From: Enterococcus casseliflavus NBRC 100478
Lineage (GTDB): Bacteria > Bacillota > Bacilli > Lactobacillales > Enterococcaceae
DNA: 64,000 nucleotides
Assembly (NCBI RefSeq): GCF_001544095.1
Contig: NZ_BCPT01000014.1
Location: forward strand, 21,178-85,177
Reading direction: 5' to 3'
Made by a program: the position numbers and the translations under genes. Positions 1 to 10,739 of this stretch are shown in pieces; the stretch's first letter is position 1; each line of letters starts with the position of its first letter. Under the pieces are notes generated by a model. The model ran no database searches and had not been told where the DNA came from. It saw only the letters and a list, made by a program, of their open reading frames with translations.

Positions 1-18
1 TCCCTTCTCTCGTTAGGA

Positions 19-1290
19 CTATTCGGTTTCAGATTTCACCCTTTTTTCCATATTCGCAATGCCTTCTTTTGGTGTTTCGTCCCCTACAAGAATCAAGTCA
101 TGTTCTTCTTGCAAGATTTTGTCGATCGCTGGTCCATTTTCATCGACAGGAAACTCGATCGCGACGGTTTCTGGATTGAAGGCTTTTTTCGATACTTCAT
201 CGGCGGGCATGCCTTCACGGGAGAAGTAAAGTTCATCAATGGCGTCAGTCTTATACGAAGGAACGACACCGACTTCTGCTAATACTTTGGCGCCTTCTTC
301 ACCAGAACAAAAGTCTAAGAATTTTTGCGCAGCTTCTTGATGTTTTGAATTTTTATTGATGGCAAAAGCAGTCGGAGAACCAAATGTCGTTACTTCCCCT
401 TTTTCATTTTGCGGCATTTCCGCAATACCCCACTCGACATCTGTCTTGCCATCGTCGATATTGGTCATCAACGCTCCCATATACCAAGTTCCCATGTACA
501 TCATGGCTGCTTTTTCATTTTCAAATTGTGATTGATACGTAACTTTCGTTGATTTTGCTGTCCCAAAGTCCATTTGCGCTTTTTCGTCTTGCATCCGCAA
601 TGCACGATCATAGTACGCTTCCAAGTAGTCGTATTGAGGATCGATCAAGTTGGCGCCATTTTGGGCAGCTGCAATCGCTTGGGTAGAGGATCGCCACGTG
701 TGTTGATACGCACCATAAATTTGTTCGTCTGGTTTTGTTAGCTGCTTGGCAAGCTCCTCATATTCGTCCCAGGTGATGTTTGATGGGTAGTCTAAACCTG
801 CCTCATCGAACATTTTTTTGTTATAATACAAGACCCAAAAATCCGTCCGATACGGTTGTGCATAGGTTTTGCCTTCTACGTCATACATGTCATAGCTTTC
901 TTGCGCTGGGGCAATATCCAATGATCCGATATGGTCGGTGAGATCCACCAATTGGTCCCGCAACGCATAATTAGAGTAAGAAAGTAAATTTTTCATGGTC
1001 AAAATATCTGTCGTATCTCCTGAAGAGAGCATCGTCGTCAGTTTGGTATCATAATCATCTGAAGCAATATCGACAGGTTCAACGGTAATGCCCGGATTCG
1101 CTTCTTCAAAGGCACGGAATAGTTTTTCGAATTCAGGTGTCGTATCGTAATTCCAAGTGGTTACGGTCAATTTGATGTCGCCATCTTCAGAAGCAGCGGA
1201 ATCATCTGTCGCTCCGCCTCCACACGCTGCCAAGGCTGCGATCGTCCCAAACATCGTTGCTGCTAATAAACCTTTTTTCAAAAAGTGCAT
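19..1290 (-). CDS. ABC transporter sugar-binding lipoprotein
   Basis: Extracellular family 1 solute-binding protein of a carbohydrate ABC importer, 423 aa from the chosen start. It has a lipoprotein signal with lipobox LAAC followed by GGG, then a type 2 periplasmic-binding fold. The ATG at 1290 is chosen because GGAGG lies 7 nt before it; the upstream in-frame ATG at 1311 would put that Shine-Dalgarno inside the coding region. It is the last gene seen of an operon running leftward from 4697 (small lipoprotein, DUF2264, GH88, binding protein). No permease genes are in the window, so they probably lie beyond the left edge. Context makes an acidic oligosaccharide the likely ligand; this is inference. 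Confidence 0.9.
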   Translation of the reverse strand: MHFLKKGLLAATMFGTIAALAACGGGATDDSAASEDGDIKLTVTTWNYDTTPEFEKLFRAFEEANPGITVEPVDIASDDYDTKLTTMLSSGDTTDILTMKNLLSYSNYALRDQLVDLTDHIGSLDIAPAQESYDMYDVEGKTYAQPYRTDFWVLYYNKKMFDEAGLDYPSNITWDEYEELAKQLTKPDEQIYGAYQHTWRSSTQAIAAAQNGANLIDPQYDYLEAYYDRALRMQDEKAQMDFGTAKSTKVTYQSQFENEKAAMMYMGTWYMGALMTNIDDGKTDVEWGIAEMPQNEKGEVTTFGSPTAFAINKNSKHQEAAQKFLDFCSGEEGAKVLAEVGVVPSYKTDAIDELYFSREGMPADEVSKKAFNPETVAIEFPVDENGPAIDKILQEEHDLILVGDETPKEGIANMEKRVKSETE

Positions 1291-1335
1291 GTTCATTCCT
1301 CCATTAAACATTTTTTTAAAGGGTCGCCCCTAAAA

Positions 1336-2487
1336 CTACCAATAGGAATACCAACTTTGTGACACCCGCATCAGCGCTTCCATGTAATAGTAATCGCCCC
1401 AGATCATGCATTCATCGACCCCTTTGAGGGAATTCTTGTCATAAACCCCATGCATCAAAAGTCCGTTTGATTCGGGATGGTCGATCGTTGTATAGTTTTG
1501 GGCTAACGACGCCAAGATCGCCAAGGCGTTTTCCTGATAGGCGGCTTGGTTTGGCTGCGTGATCGGTAAATGTTTCGCCAGTTCTAGCAAGCCACAGACT
1601 GCGATGGCGGCGGCCGAACTATCCCTTTCTTCCTGACTACCATCGTTAAACACTAAATCCCAATAACTGACCTTGTCCGCCGGTAATTCAGCAATAAAGT
1701 AATCCGCAAGGTCTTGAGCAGTCTTCAAGAAACTGGTATCACCGGTGTAAAGGTAACTCAGCGTAAATCCGTAGATTCCCCACGCTTGCCCTCTCGCCCA
1801 GCAGGAATCATCGGCATAGCCTTGTTGGGTATTGCCGCCGATCGCCGCTCCAGTTTCAACGTCGAAGTAATAGGTGTGGTACGTCGTGGCGTTGTCTCGC
1901 ACGATGTATTTCTGGGTCTGCTTGGCATGAGCATAGGCTGCTTGTTTGTAGGATTCATCCCCCGTCATTTGGGAAGCAAAATACAATAGCGGCAAATTCA
2001 TCAAGCAATCAATAATGATGCGCCCCCGTTGTTGCGGATCATCGAGATTGCCCCACGCTTGAATGATCTGGGCTTTGGGTGAGTAACGGGCCATCAATAG
2101 ATCGGCGGCGGCAATCGCGAGTTTTTTCGAAGATTCCCGTCCGTTCACTCGATAGTCGGCAATCGCAGTCAAACTATACAAAAACCCGATATCATGGGTT
2201 TCTAGTCCAATTCTTTGGTCCAATCGTTCTTGGAAAGAGTGCAGTTGTTTTTCGATGGTTTCATCAAATTCTGTTGATCCCGTCAGTTCTTTACTCAAAA
2301 ACAACATGCCAGTCCAAAAACTCGCCGTCCAATCATGGTTGGCTTCTGGTCGATAGACAAGCTGTTCACTTGCTGCCGGTGGGACCAACGTGTCAAAGGT
2401 CTTAGTATTCTTTCTTACTTGATTAACGGTGAAGTCGATTTGCTCGGCTACCCATTGTGATAGCTGTACGTCATAGCTGGTTTCCAT
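1336..2487 (-). CDS. GH88 unsaturated glucuronyl hydrolase
   Basis: Glycoside hydrolase family 88 (UGL type), 383 aa, the usual family length, with no signal peptide, so cytoplasmic. The family removes the 4,5-unsaturated uronic acid that polysaccharide lyases leave at the non-reducing end of oligosaccharides. The alpha/alpha-barrel signatures are visible: NHDWTASFWTGML near residue 50, the HDIGFLY motif that carries the family's catalytic Asp, WARGQAWGIYG in the middle, and DSSAAAIAVCGLLEL near the end. The start has GGAGG at good spacing. It overlaps the end of the upstream DUF2264 gene by 17 nt, so the two are translationally coupled. With the heparinase-like gene at 5978 it implies lyase-then-hydrolase breakdown of a uronate polymer. 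Confidence 0.92.
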   Translation of the reverse strand: METSYDVQLSQWVAEQIDFTVNQVRKNTKTFDTLVPPAASEQLVYRPEANHDWTASFWTGMLFLSKELTGSTEFDETIEKQLHSFQERLDQRIGLETHDIGFLYSLTAIADYRVNGRESSKKLAIAAADLLMARYSPKAQIIQAWGNLDDPQQRGRIIIDCLMNLPLLYFASQMTGDESYKQAAYAHAKQTQKYIVRDNATTYHTYYFDVETGAAIGGNTQQGYADDSCWARGQAWGIYGFTLSYLYTGDTSFLKTAQDLADYFIAELPADKVSYWDLVFNDGSQEERDSSAAAIAVCGLLELAKHLPITQPNQAAYQENALAILASLAQNYTTIDHPESNGLLMHGVYDKNSLKGVDECMIWGDYYYMEALMRVSQSWYSYW

Positions 2488-4312
2488 TTTTTCCTCCTAT
2501 TCGCTCAACCTGGATCATATGTCCGGATTGATTGATCGTAATGTTGTTTGTTGTCACTTCGACGGTCACTGCTTGTTCTTGTTCTTGTGGAAGCAAGCCG
2601 GTGACGAGGGAAACGAACAGGTGCTTTCCCGCTTGTCGTTGAGCAGTTAGATACGGCAGCCACGTTGCAGGATACAAGAGGTTCGTATTTGGCTCCGTTC
2701 GTAGGACATCGCTCGTTTCATAGCCAGCGATCGCCTCGATTTTCGAATAGCCGATCGATGTTCGTACCGCAGCGCTGCGTGCGTTTTTTTCAGTGATGGC
2801 AGTAGGCTCTTTCGGTGATGAAAACCCACCTTCATAGAAAGAAAGGGCGCGCTGAGAATTGATCTCATGAATGCGAAGGTGACTGCCTATCAGTGGAATG
2901 ATTGTTGTTTTTATCTGGACGTCTTCCCATGGATTCCATTCATGAATGATCCGATCAGGTAAAAGCTGATACTGGCGATCCAATCCTTTAGTGCGAAAGT
3001 AATGGTCATCTTCTGATAAAGCCAACGTATTGTCATAATTTCCTTCATAAAACCAATAATTGCTTTTGGGCACGCTATTGCCAAACGTCGTTGAGTAGAC
3101 AAATTTGCTATATTTGCTGCTGGCATGGCTTTGATAGTTGATACATTGCCCTGCAGGAAACATCAAGGCATGCGTCAAGTCTTGATTGTGTTGATAAAAA
3201 TTCTTACTGATTGGATGAGCCAGTGTTCTTTCAGTGATCGCTAATGGCGTCGGGGTGACTTGCCAATAGGGATGCTCCTTTGGTACCGCTAACAAAAGAA
3301 AGGTTTTTAACGCCCAATAAGGTGAACCTGGTGCATTGTAGCCTTCGGCAAAGATCAGATTCTGGTACGAATAGCCGACCGTCAGTATCCCTTCGGAAGT
3401 AAAAATGACTTGCTGCATCCACTGCTGCAGGTGACGACTGATCAACCCTTTGATCTCTCCCCATGGCAATGCTTCAACATCCGCAAAAACCAATGCGCTG
3501 AAGAAAGAAACTTGCGCAAAGCGATACGTCAAACTTCGACCAAAAGGAACGGCAGCTCCACCTGCTGCAAACCAATGTTTGAAGGTTTGAGCAAAATCGG
3601 TGGCTCGTTGTTTGAACTTCCTTCCCCTTTCAAGATCCTCAGGGACAAATCGACAGTACAGAAGACTATAGTAGTGGATCGCAAAAGATACATAGTAATC
3701 GATTTGAGTGGCTACTCCATCACAGTACCATCCTTCCCCTAAATAAAAGGTCTCGATCAATGCCAAGTCAGCATCGATCTTTTCTTGGGAAAAGCTGCGG
3801 CCACAACGCTTCATGGCTACATTGACGAGAACCCGAAAGAAATGCCAATTGTTTGCAGGAATTTCTCGTTGATTGACTTGGATCAGCCACGCATGGAGAT
3901 CATCTTTTTGGCGTTGGGATAAAACATCCCACGTTTTTTCCTTGTTTAATAATAAAAAGGTACTTAGCGAAGCCATTTCCACGATTCGTTGGTCGAAGTC
4001 TTCCACAACACCCCAATAATCGGGACTCTCTGGATCTGTACCAGCAATAATTCCTGAGAGATAGGTTTCCATGAATGAATCTTCTTGCTGGGTTAGATAA
4101 GGCGCGAGTCCCCAAAGCGGTCGCAAGAACGCTTCAAGTTCCTGTACCTCTTTCTCATAGACAGTCCCATGGCTGCCTAAAGCCAAATGACCGGGACGAC
4201 TGCTTGCAAAAGCGGGTTTGAGTTGATCCATGATCGTTTTGAAGCCGGCTGCTACATCTTCATAACTTTCAAATTTATTCTTTTTCAATTGCTGCAGCTT
4301 CTGTGATTGCAT
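2471..4312 (-). CDS. DUF2264 family protein (putative uronic-acid glycosidase), paralogue 1
   Basis: 613 aa, cytoplasmic, DUF2264 family. The N-terminal two thirds looks like an alpha/alpha toroid and the C-terminal part like a beta-sandwich. As I recall, CAZy groups such proteins as GH154 with beta-glucuronidase activity; I could not check this. Typical stretches are YWGVVEDFDQRIVEMA, PANNWHFFRVLVN, GWYCDGVATQIDYYVSF and PFGRSLTYRFAQ. The second paralogue at 8660 shares all of these. The start at 4312 has AAGGAAGG six nt before it; ATGs at 4318 and 4330 are in frame but badly placed. The first 38 nt overlap the upstream small lipoprotein gene. It probably acts on imported acidic oligosaccharides together with GH88. 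Confidence 0.85.
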   Translation of the reverse strand: MQSQKLQQLKKNKFESYEDVAAGFKTIMDQLKPAFASSRPGHLALGSHGTVYEKEVQELEAFLRPLWGLAPYLTQQEDSFMETYLSGIIAGTDPESPDYWGVVEDFDQRIVEMASLSTFLLLNKEKTWDVLSQRQKDDLHAWLIQVNQREIPANNWHFFRVLVNVAMKRCGRSFSQEKIDADLALIETFYLGEGWYCDGVATQIDYYVSFAIHYYSLLYCRFVPEDLERGRKFKQRATDFAQTFKHWFAAGGAAVPFGRSLTYRFAQVSFFSALVFADVEALPWGEIKGLISRHLQQWMQQVIFTSEGILTVGYSYQNLIFAEGYNAPGSPYWALKTFLLLAVPKEHPYWQVTPTPLAITERTLAHPISKNFYQHNQDLTHALMFPAGQCINYQSHASSKYSKFVYSTTFGNSVPKSNYWFYEGNYDNTLALSEDDHYFRTKGLDRQYQLLPDRIIHEWNPWEDVQIKTTIIPLIGSHLRIHEINSQRALSFYEGGFSSPKEPTAITEKNARSAAVRTSIGYSKIEAIAGYETSDVLRTEPNTNLLYPATWLPYLTAQRQAGKHLFVSLVTGLLPQEQEQAVTVEVTTNNITINQSGHMIQVERIGGKNGNQL

Positions 4313-4697
4313 CCGCATCCTTCCTTTCAATCAATGTCGCTTTAATAAAACCATAATATTCTCCGTAGACCGTCACCACATCTTGCAGTTTCAGTTGTTG
4401 ACTTTGTTCATTGAATACTTGGTACTGTCCAGCCGCTGTTTCTAGAATAAATCGATCCCCTTTCTCAATGTCTGCTGTTTTCGCATCACTCTTTACGATG
4501 GTGCCAGATAGCTTCACGAATTCATGCAACGGGACGACACCTTGCGAAAAATCTTCGTCAGAATAACAAAGCGCTCGTTCTTTTAATTGCTTTTCGCTGC
4601 TTTGGGAAAATGCTTGCGTCTGCGTTGCTTCATTTGGAGAACAAGCAGTCAACCCTATAAGTAGACCCAGGATAAATAACGAATTAATCCACTTCAT
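4275..4697 (-). CDS. Small lipoprotein of unknown function
   Basis: 140 aa with a clear lipoprotein signal: hydrophobic MKWINSLFILGLLIGLTAC, Cys19 predicted as the acylated residue. The mature part is short and beta-rich (GTIVKSDAKTADIEKGDRF, then QLKLQDVVTVYGEYYG), which suggests a small OB-like barrel, but I do not recognise a family. It is first in the leftward uronate operon and its 3' end overlaps the DUF2264 gene by 38 nt, so it is an integral operon member. A surface role in binding or presenting the glycan to the ABC transporter is possible but unsupported by any motif. Confidence 0.75.
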   Translation of the reverse strand: MKWINSLFILGLLIGLTACSPNEATQTQAFSQSSEKQLKERALCYSDEDFSQGVVPLHEFVKLSGTIVKSDAKTADIEKGDRFILETAAGQYQVFNEQSQQLKLQDVVTVYGEYYGFIKATLIERKDADAITEAAAIEKE

Positions 4698-4718
4698 TCA
4701 TGCCACCCTCATTTTTAA

Positions 4719-4732
4719 AACGCTTTCTTCAT
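4719..4732 (-). promoter_or_regulatory. cre-like site before the uronate operon
   Basis: The minus strand reads AGAAAGCGTTTTAA, 12 of 14 matches to the cre consensus TGWAANCGNTNWCA, just downstream of the predicted -10 for the leftward operon. CcpA could act here as a roadblock. Weak on its own. Confidence 0.35.
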
Positions 4733-4737
4733 TTCAA

Positions 4738-5977
<1,240 letters not shown>

Positions 5978-5983
<6 letters not shown>

Positions 5984-7645
5984 TTTTTTTATTTTGATGG
6001 TCGTTTTGATTTCCCCTGTCTGCTCAAGCGCGTATTCGGCTTGAATCAAATACGCTTGTGCCTGTACACCATGGTGATCTTGATAAGTGACTGGCTGTAC
6101 TTGGATCTTATCACTGGTAAAACCAAGAACACAGCGTGCTTTTTTTGTCATTAGTTGAACGGTCTTATCTTGCACCATTGGTGGTATGTTCGTAATAAAG
6201 TTTTCCACCACCAGATTCTTTGGTTGGTGCTCGTCAAAGACAAAATGGTCTTCGATCGTTACTTGTTGCTGCGAGACCACGAAGCGCCGCTGGTATTCAG
6301 TGACCGCTGCTTTCGGATAGAACGCACTGAGGTCTAAGTCAAATTGCTGGTCATTAACCTGTAGCACCGTTGCTTCCTCGGCTGTTGGGCGTTGGGTGTG
6401 CTGGTTGATGATCGGCAGCGAATGACTGATTGCGGCTGCGGGAAAGTAGTGATAACGCGTGTTCTCGTCAAAATACTCTTTGGTGTATTCCCCTGCACCA
6501 AGGTCCGTCAGAAACAACTCCTCTGTCGTTCCTAATACAAAATGACCGACATCGAGATGATTGTGGCTTTCTTGATTGCTCCCCCCTTTGGCAGCAAAAA
6601 AGAGATCCTGCTGCACATCTTTTGCCATGAACCACTGCGCTTGTTCAAAATAGTGATGAAACGAGGCATTCGTTTCTCGTGTGATCGCCTCGTTATGCCA
6701 ATACAAATTTCGATAGCTATGGGCAAACCGGTAGCAAGGATCAAAATCTAACGGACTGACCCCCGATAATTGGGGAACCGCCACGCCTAAATGCTCGTAG
6801 CAATAACTGACCAAGCCACTAGGCAGTTCGATCGCCGAATAATCAGAAAAAGGAATGTAATGGCCTGGAGAAATCATCGTGTAGTAAGGAAAAGCAGCAA
6901 TTTTTCTGGTTTTAGGCTGCTTAAGGTAGGTATCTTCTTGCAATACTTCTGCCAACAATTGTGCATAATACAAAAAATAACCAAACCCATACGCCCAGTA
7001 TCCGACACCTTCCACACAAGCCCCATCTTCGCCAAAGCTGTTGAGGTAGCTTTGCATTGCAGTATCCAATCGTTTGATCATCCGCAATTGTCGCTCGCTT
7101 TTTTTCGGCAATACATAGAGCGCCGTCATTCCAAGACAGCCACCAATAACTGCGGACCAATTGTTCTCTTTTGTCTCCCACTCCCAGGTTTGCTCCTCGA
7201 AGGGTAAAAAAAGCCGTTGATCGATCTCATACAACACTCGCTCTGTGATGACTGGTGAAAGGTCTCCCCCAACCAACATAAACAACTCTGCTAAGGATTG
7301 CCCAGTTTCAGCTGTAAAAAGATCGACTGTGTGGCGCGCTTGCGAAGAAAACTGGCCATCGACAATCGGCAGATGCGCTGGCAGACACCATGTATATTCA
7401 TTGCAGATTTCCCAAATCACTTGCTCCAGCAGCACTTTGATAGCTGCCTTACGCTCCATTTCATAAGCAAGTCCTAAAACCACCAACATCCGTCGGCGGG
7501 CAAAATAATGGGATTCGAAGACAACACGATTCCCCGATTCGAGATACTCTTGATAGCCTTGATAAGGCAAATAGGGAACCTCACCAGTGTCAAGGTACGC
7601 CTGTGCTGCCTGTAAAATTTCTTCTTTTACATCTGCTGGATTCAC
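5978..7645 (-). CDS. Heparinase II/III family protein
   Basis: 555 aa, no signal peptide, so cytoplasmic. The N-terminal half is an alpha/alpha toroid; the C-terminal half is the heparinase II/III beta-sandwich with the conserved ESHNHLDVGHFVLG motif near residue 360. Family members are polysaccharide lyases acting on uronate-containing polymers (heparin, heparan sulfate, alginate-like and others); the substrate cannot be read from sequence. The start is GTG at 7645, with GGAGG 7 nt before it, overlapping the upstream gene by 4 nt (GTGA). It would generate the 4,5-unsaturated ends that the GH88 gene removes. Activity on oligosaccharides after import is the most likely role. Confidence 0.85.
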
Positions 7646-8490
7646 GCGTTTTCCTCCTGGATAGAGCGTCCGAAGACTTCGATTTGGGTCAACGCTGGAA
7701 ATGGTGAGGGATCGTCATTTTGGATCAGCTCATGCAATTTCACCCAAGTGACCGTTCGCGGCTGGAAAGAAAACCGTTGAGGCTGGCTGCTTTTGACCGT
7801 CTGCAAGATTTCTTGACTGCCATCGGAAAACGCCAACGTGACTTGTTGCCAATAGCTATCATGGGGAAAATCCGCCCGTAACGTAAGCGCACATTGGTCG
7901 ATGCGGACCTCATGACCAAAGTCGATCGTCAAAGCGGCATCTGCTTGTTGATTGATCCCCCATGAGCCATAGGGATAATTGCCATGAGACGTATTGGCAA
8001 AAATGCCATCAATAGCGTTACAAGCGAAAAACGTCGCATCATCTCTTGTTTCAACATTGGCATGGGCATGCGGATAGGCACCCAAGAATTCTTTTTGATC
8101 ATGAGGGTTTAAGGCGACATTGCGGTAAGCCGCTAGTTCTTCTTTTGTTGCTACCCGCACACTCAAATAATGGCTTTTCCCAGCAAAACGGCCTTCTGGC
8201 GCGGCTTCTTTGGCATTTTCACTAAGATGTACGGGGTAGATCCACTCGTTGCCTTTGATGTACACCAAAGTAGTCGCCAGCGTTTCATCGAGTGTGACCC
8301 ACACAAATTGTCCACTGCGTGAGAGTGAGACAACGATTTTATCTCCGTCCTCGTAACCATACTCTTGGGATGCCAACGTGACAAAGTCTTCCGCCGTCGC
8401 TTGAAGAAGGGTAGGTTCACTTTCAGGTGTTCGTTTGCCTTTTTTTACTTGATGCTTTTGGTCATAAATCGTTAAGGAAATCTGGGTCAT
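7642..8490 (-). CDS. Cytoplasmic protein with C-terminal F5/8 (discoidin)-like domain
   Basis: 282 aa from the ATG at 8490, which has GAGGAGC 7 nt before it; the in-frame ATG at 8520 lacks one. The N-terminal part (to about residue 110) is beta-rich and of no family I recognise. The C-terminal part (about 120-275) looks like a discoidin/F5-8 type C carbohydrate-binding module (YGSWGINQQADAALTIDFG, then TWVKLHEL, ending LTQIEVFG). There is no signal peptide, unusual for a binding module. It is first in a two-gene operon with the heparinase-like gene, overlapping it by 4 nt, so it may be an accessory or even a catalytic subunit. Function unknown. Confidence 0.75.
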   Translation of the reverse strand: MTQISLTIYDQKHQVKKGKRTPESEPTLLQATAEDFVTLASQEYGYEDGDKIVVSLSRSGQFVWVTLDETLATTLVYIKGNEWIYPVHLSENAKEAAPEGRFAGKSHYLSVRVATKEELAAYRNVALNPHDQKEFLGAYPHAHANVETRDDATFFACNAIDGIFANTSHGNYPYGSWGINQQADAALTIDFGHEVRIDQCALTLRADFPHDSYWQQVTLAFSDGSQEILQTVKSSQPQRFSFQPRTVTWVKLHELIQNDDPSPFPALTQIEVFGRSIQEENA

Positions 8491-8540
8491 TGCATGTAGC
8501 TCCTCTCGTATTTTCTCCATTATAGCGATGTCGACAAAAA

Positions 8541-8607
8541 AATGTAACTGTTTCCAGCGATTTTTTACTATTTTTTTACTTAAAATCGAAAAATGTAACT
8601 GTTTCCA
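8541..8607. repeat. Tandem 16-bp direct repeats in divergent promoter region
   Basis: AATGTAACTGTTTCCA occurs at 8541-8556 and again exactly at 8592-8607, 51 bp apart (about five helical turns). Each copy is preceded by a CGA-plus-A-run and followed by a TTTTACT element, so a whole module seems duplicated. The repeat is a 12/14 match to cre, so CcpA or the local LacI protein could bind. Confidence 0.6.
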
Positions 8608-8614
8608 TTTCTTT

Positions 8615-8636
8615 ATTTTACTAAATAAAGTAAAAT
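8615..8636. promoter_or_regulatory. Perfect 22-bp palindrome upstream of second DUF2264 gene
   Basis: ATTTTACT, six-nt centre, AGTAAAAT: a perfect inverted repeat ending 23 nt before the ATG at 8660. The half-site also occurs beside the LacI gene at 4783-4799, suggesting a shared regulator. Confidence 0.55.
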
Positions 8637-8659
8637 AACAAATAAAAGGAGCTGTTTAC

Positions 8660-10495
8660 ATGAGAAACTTCCAAGAAGCATTAAGTAAGAACCCTCTTCG
8701 AACCAAAACTGATCTAGAAGAGGCTCTTGTTGATCTGGTCACTCCCGTATACGAATGTATGGCACAACAAGGAACTCCCGGGAGGGTCCACCTAGGAAAT
8801 TCAGGAGCGGTGTACACTCAGGAAAAGAGTGACATCGAAGGCTTTTTACGGACACTCTGGGGATTGGGCCCATTGTTCAGCCAAGAAGAAGCGTGCCTTC
8901 GTTACCCAAAACTTTTTCAACAAGCCAATGCCGGGATCGTTGCAGGCACCACCCCGACCTCTCAGGAGTACTGGGGAAAACTGCATGACTACGACCAATT
9001 GTTTGTGGAAATGGGTGCCCTTGCTAGCTATTTGATTTTTACCAAACCCGTCTTTTGGGATCTCCTCACACCAAGAGAGCAAACAAATCTCTTTGATTGG
9101 CTCAATCAGATCAATCAGCACACCATCCCTAAAACCAATTGGCTCTTCTTTCGGATTTTAGTTAATACCTTCTTTGAAATGGCAGCATTGCCTTTTTTAG
9201 AAACGACCCTTTTGGCTGATCAAGAAGAGATCGAGAGGTATTACTTAGCAGACGGCTGGTATTTTGATGGCTATGAAAACCAAATCGACTATTATATTCC
9301 TTTTGGGATGCAATACTACGGACTCCTTTACAGTGTTCTTACTTGTCGTTCCCAATGCCCTTATCAGTTTAGCTATCGTCAAAGAGCCGCTACGTTTGCG
9401 CAATCCTTTAAGCAGTGGTTCACGAAAACCGGTGCGGCATTGCCTTTTGGTCGTAGTTTAACGTATCGGTTTGCGCAATCAAGTTTCTTTGCTGTCGGTG
9501 CTTTCGCCGATATAGAATATGAAGGCTTCACAAAAAATGAAGGAAAATATTTACTGTTACAAAACATGCGTTACTGGTTTCGCCAACCAATCTTTACGCA
9601 AGAAGGCTTTTTAAGTATTGGCTATGCTTACCCCAACCTAAATATGGCTGAAGGCTATAACGCACCAGGATCGCCTTATTGGGCTTTCAAAAATTTCTGT
9701 GTATTGGCCATCCCAGCGGATGCTGAATTTTGGACGCTTGAGGAGCAGGTGCCAACCTTTGCCACACCGGTGCGCAATCCGCATAGTCGGATGCTTTTGG
9801 TGCATAACCAAGAAGGCACAGAATTGCAAGCTTTCACTGCGGGGCAACATTCCCACGAACATGCTCACGGCAATGCCAAATACGAAAAGTTTGTCTATTC
9901 GACAACGTTTGGGTTTAGCGTACCGAAAGCAACCGTTTTATTGAAACAAGGTGCCTATGATAATACATTGGCGATCTCAGAGGGGCAGACGGATTTTAAA
10001 ACAGCTTTTGGTTACGAAGCCTTTGCGATTGAAGATGACTACGTCTATAGTCGCTGGCGCCCCTACGAGCAGGTCGTCATCGAAACCTTTGTGATTCCGA
10101 TGTATCCTTGGCATCTGCGTTACCATCGGATTCAAACGGATCGAAGGTTGCAACTGGTCAATGGCAGCTTTGCAGCACCAGCTGATGGTGCTGCGCTTTC
10201 TAGCAAAGAAGGCATCTTTTATCAAAGCTCGGTTGGCTGTGTCGGTATCAAAAGCTTCCCGACGCATCAAGAAGGTACCCTCTTGATGCCAGAACCCAAC
10301 ACGAATCTACTTTATAGTCGAACAGTCATCCCTCAAATAAGCAAAACCGTTCTCGCCGGACAACAGGAATGGCTCGTTGCGTGTTTAGGCAATGCCTTTT
10401 CTGATCAGATTCCACCCTTTGATTTCACTATCACAGCGGACAAAGTAGCAATGAGCCAAGGAGATCAGAGAAAAACCATTCAGCTTAGCTACTAG
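8660..10495 (+). CDS. DUF2264 family protein (putative uronic-acid glycosidase), paralogue 2
   Basis: 611 aa, cytoplasmic, paralogous along its whole length to the protein at 2471-4312 (shared: LWGLGPLFSQEE, GTTPTSQEYWGKLHDYDQ, YFDGYENQIDYYIPF, PFGRSLTYRFAQSSFF, PEGYNAPGSPYWA-like stretch, PEPNTNLLY). The ATG follows AAAGGAGCTG at good spacing. It is transcribed divergently from the heparinase operon with a palindrome and tandem repeats between them. Two copies in one locus point to different linkage or position specificity on the same polymer. The closest described function, as I recall, is beta-glucuronidase in GH154, unverified here. Confidence 0.85.
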   Translation: MRNFQEALSKNPLRTKTDLEEALVDLVTPVYECMAQQGTPGRVHLGNSGAVYTQEKSDIEGFLRTLWGLGPLFSQEEACLRYPKLFQQANAGIVAGTTPTSQEYWGKLHDYDQLFVEMGALASYLIFTKPVFWDLLTPREQTNLFDWLNQINQHTIPKTNWLFFRILVNTFFEMAALPFLETTLLADQEEIERYYLADGWYFDGYENQIDYYIPFGMQYYGLLYSVLTCRSQCPYQFSYRQRAATFAQSFKQWFTKTGAALPFGRSLTYRFAQSSFFAVGAFADIEYEGFTKNEGKYLLLQNMRYWFRQPIFTQEGFLSIGYAYPNLNMAEGYNAPGSPYWAFKNFCVLAIPADAEFWTLEEQVPTFATPVRNPHSRMLLVHNQEGTELQAFTAGQHSHEHAHGNAKYEKFVYSTTFGFSVPKATVLLKQGAYDNTLAISEGQTDFKTAFGYEAFAIEDDYVYSRWRPYEQVVIETFVIPMYPWHLRYHRIQTDRRLQLVNGSFAAPADGAALSSKEGIFYQSSVGCVGIKSFPTHQEGTLLMPEPNTNLLYSRTVIPQISKTVLAGQQEWLVACLGNAFSDQIPPFDFTITADKVAMSQGDQRKTIQLSY

Positions 10496-10653
10496 CAAAA
10501 AATTACTGGCAAATGCTAGTAGAAAAGCTACCGAAAACACCTTTCTGATTTACGGGATTGAAGAATGTCCCCCCAGAAGTTCGATTTCAGTCTAAGGTTT
10601 CAGCGTCGGTACCTTCTGATCCCTCCGTTTCTATTGGCAAAAAGCAAAAAAAT

Positions 10654-10711
10654 ACTTGTACCACAAAACGGTGCTTCACGTATTGTGAAGTGCCGTTTTT
10701 TTGGTACAAGT
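10654..10711. terminator. Nested-hairpin terminator
   Basis: Outer arms ACTTGTACCA / TGGTACAAGT enclose an inner hairpin ACGGTGCTTCAC-gtatt-GTGAAGTGCCGT followed by seven T. It is placed between convergent genes (DUF2264 ending 10495, coiled-coil gene ending 10740). The 10496-10653 stretch holds no gene that I can see. Confidence 0.75.
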
Positions 10712-10739
10712 GATCCATGTTTTGATCGACGATTAGTGC

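Noticed and set aside
3410..3742. 110-codon plus-strand ORF inside the first DUF2264 gene
   Set aside because: It is a shadow frame of a well-supported gene, without ribosome site or recognisable motif.
10495..10525. CTACTAGCA / TGCTAGTAG inverted repeat just after the second DUF2264 gene
   Set aside because: It has no T-run and a long loop; the terminator at 10654 is far better. Probably chance.
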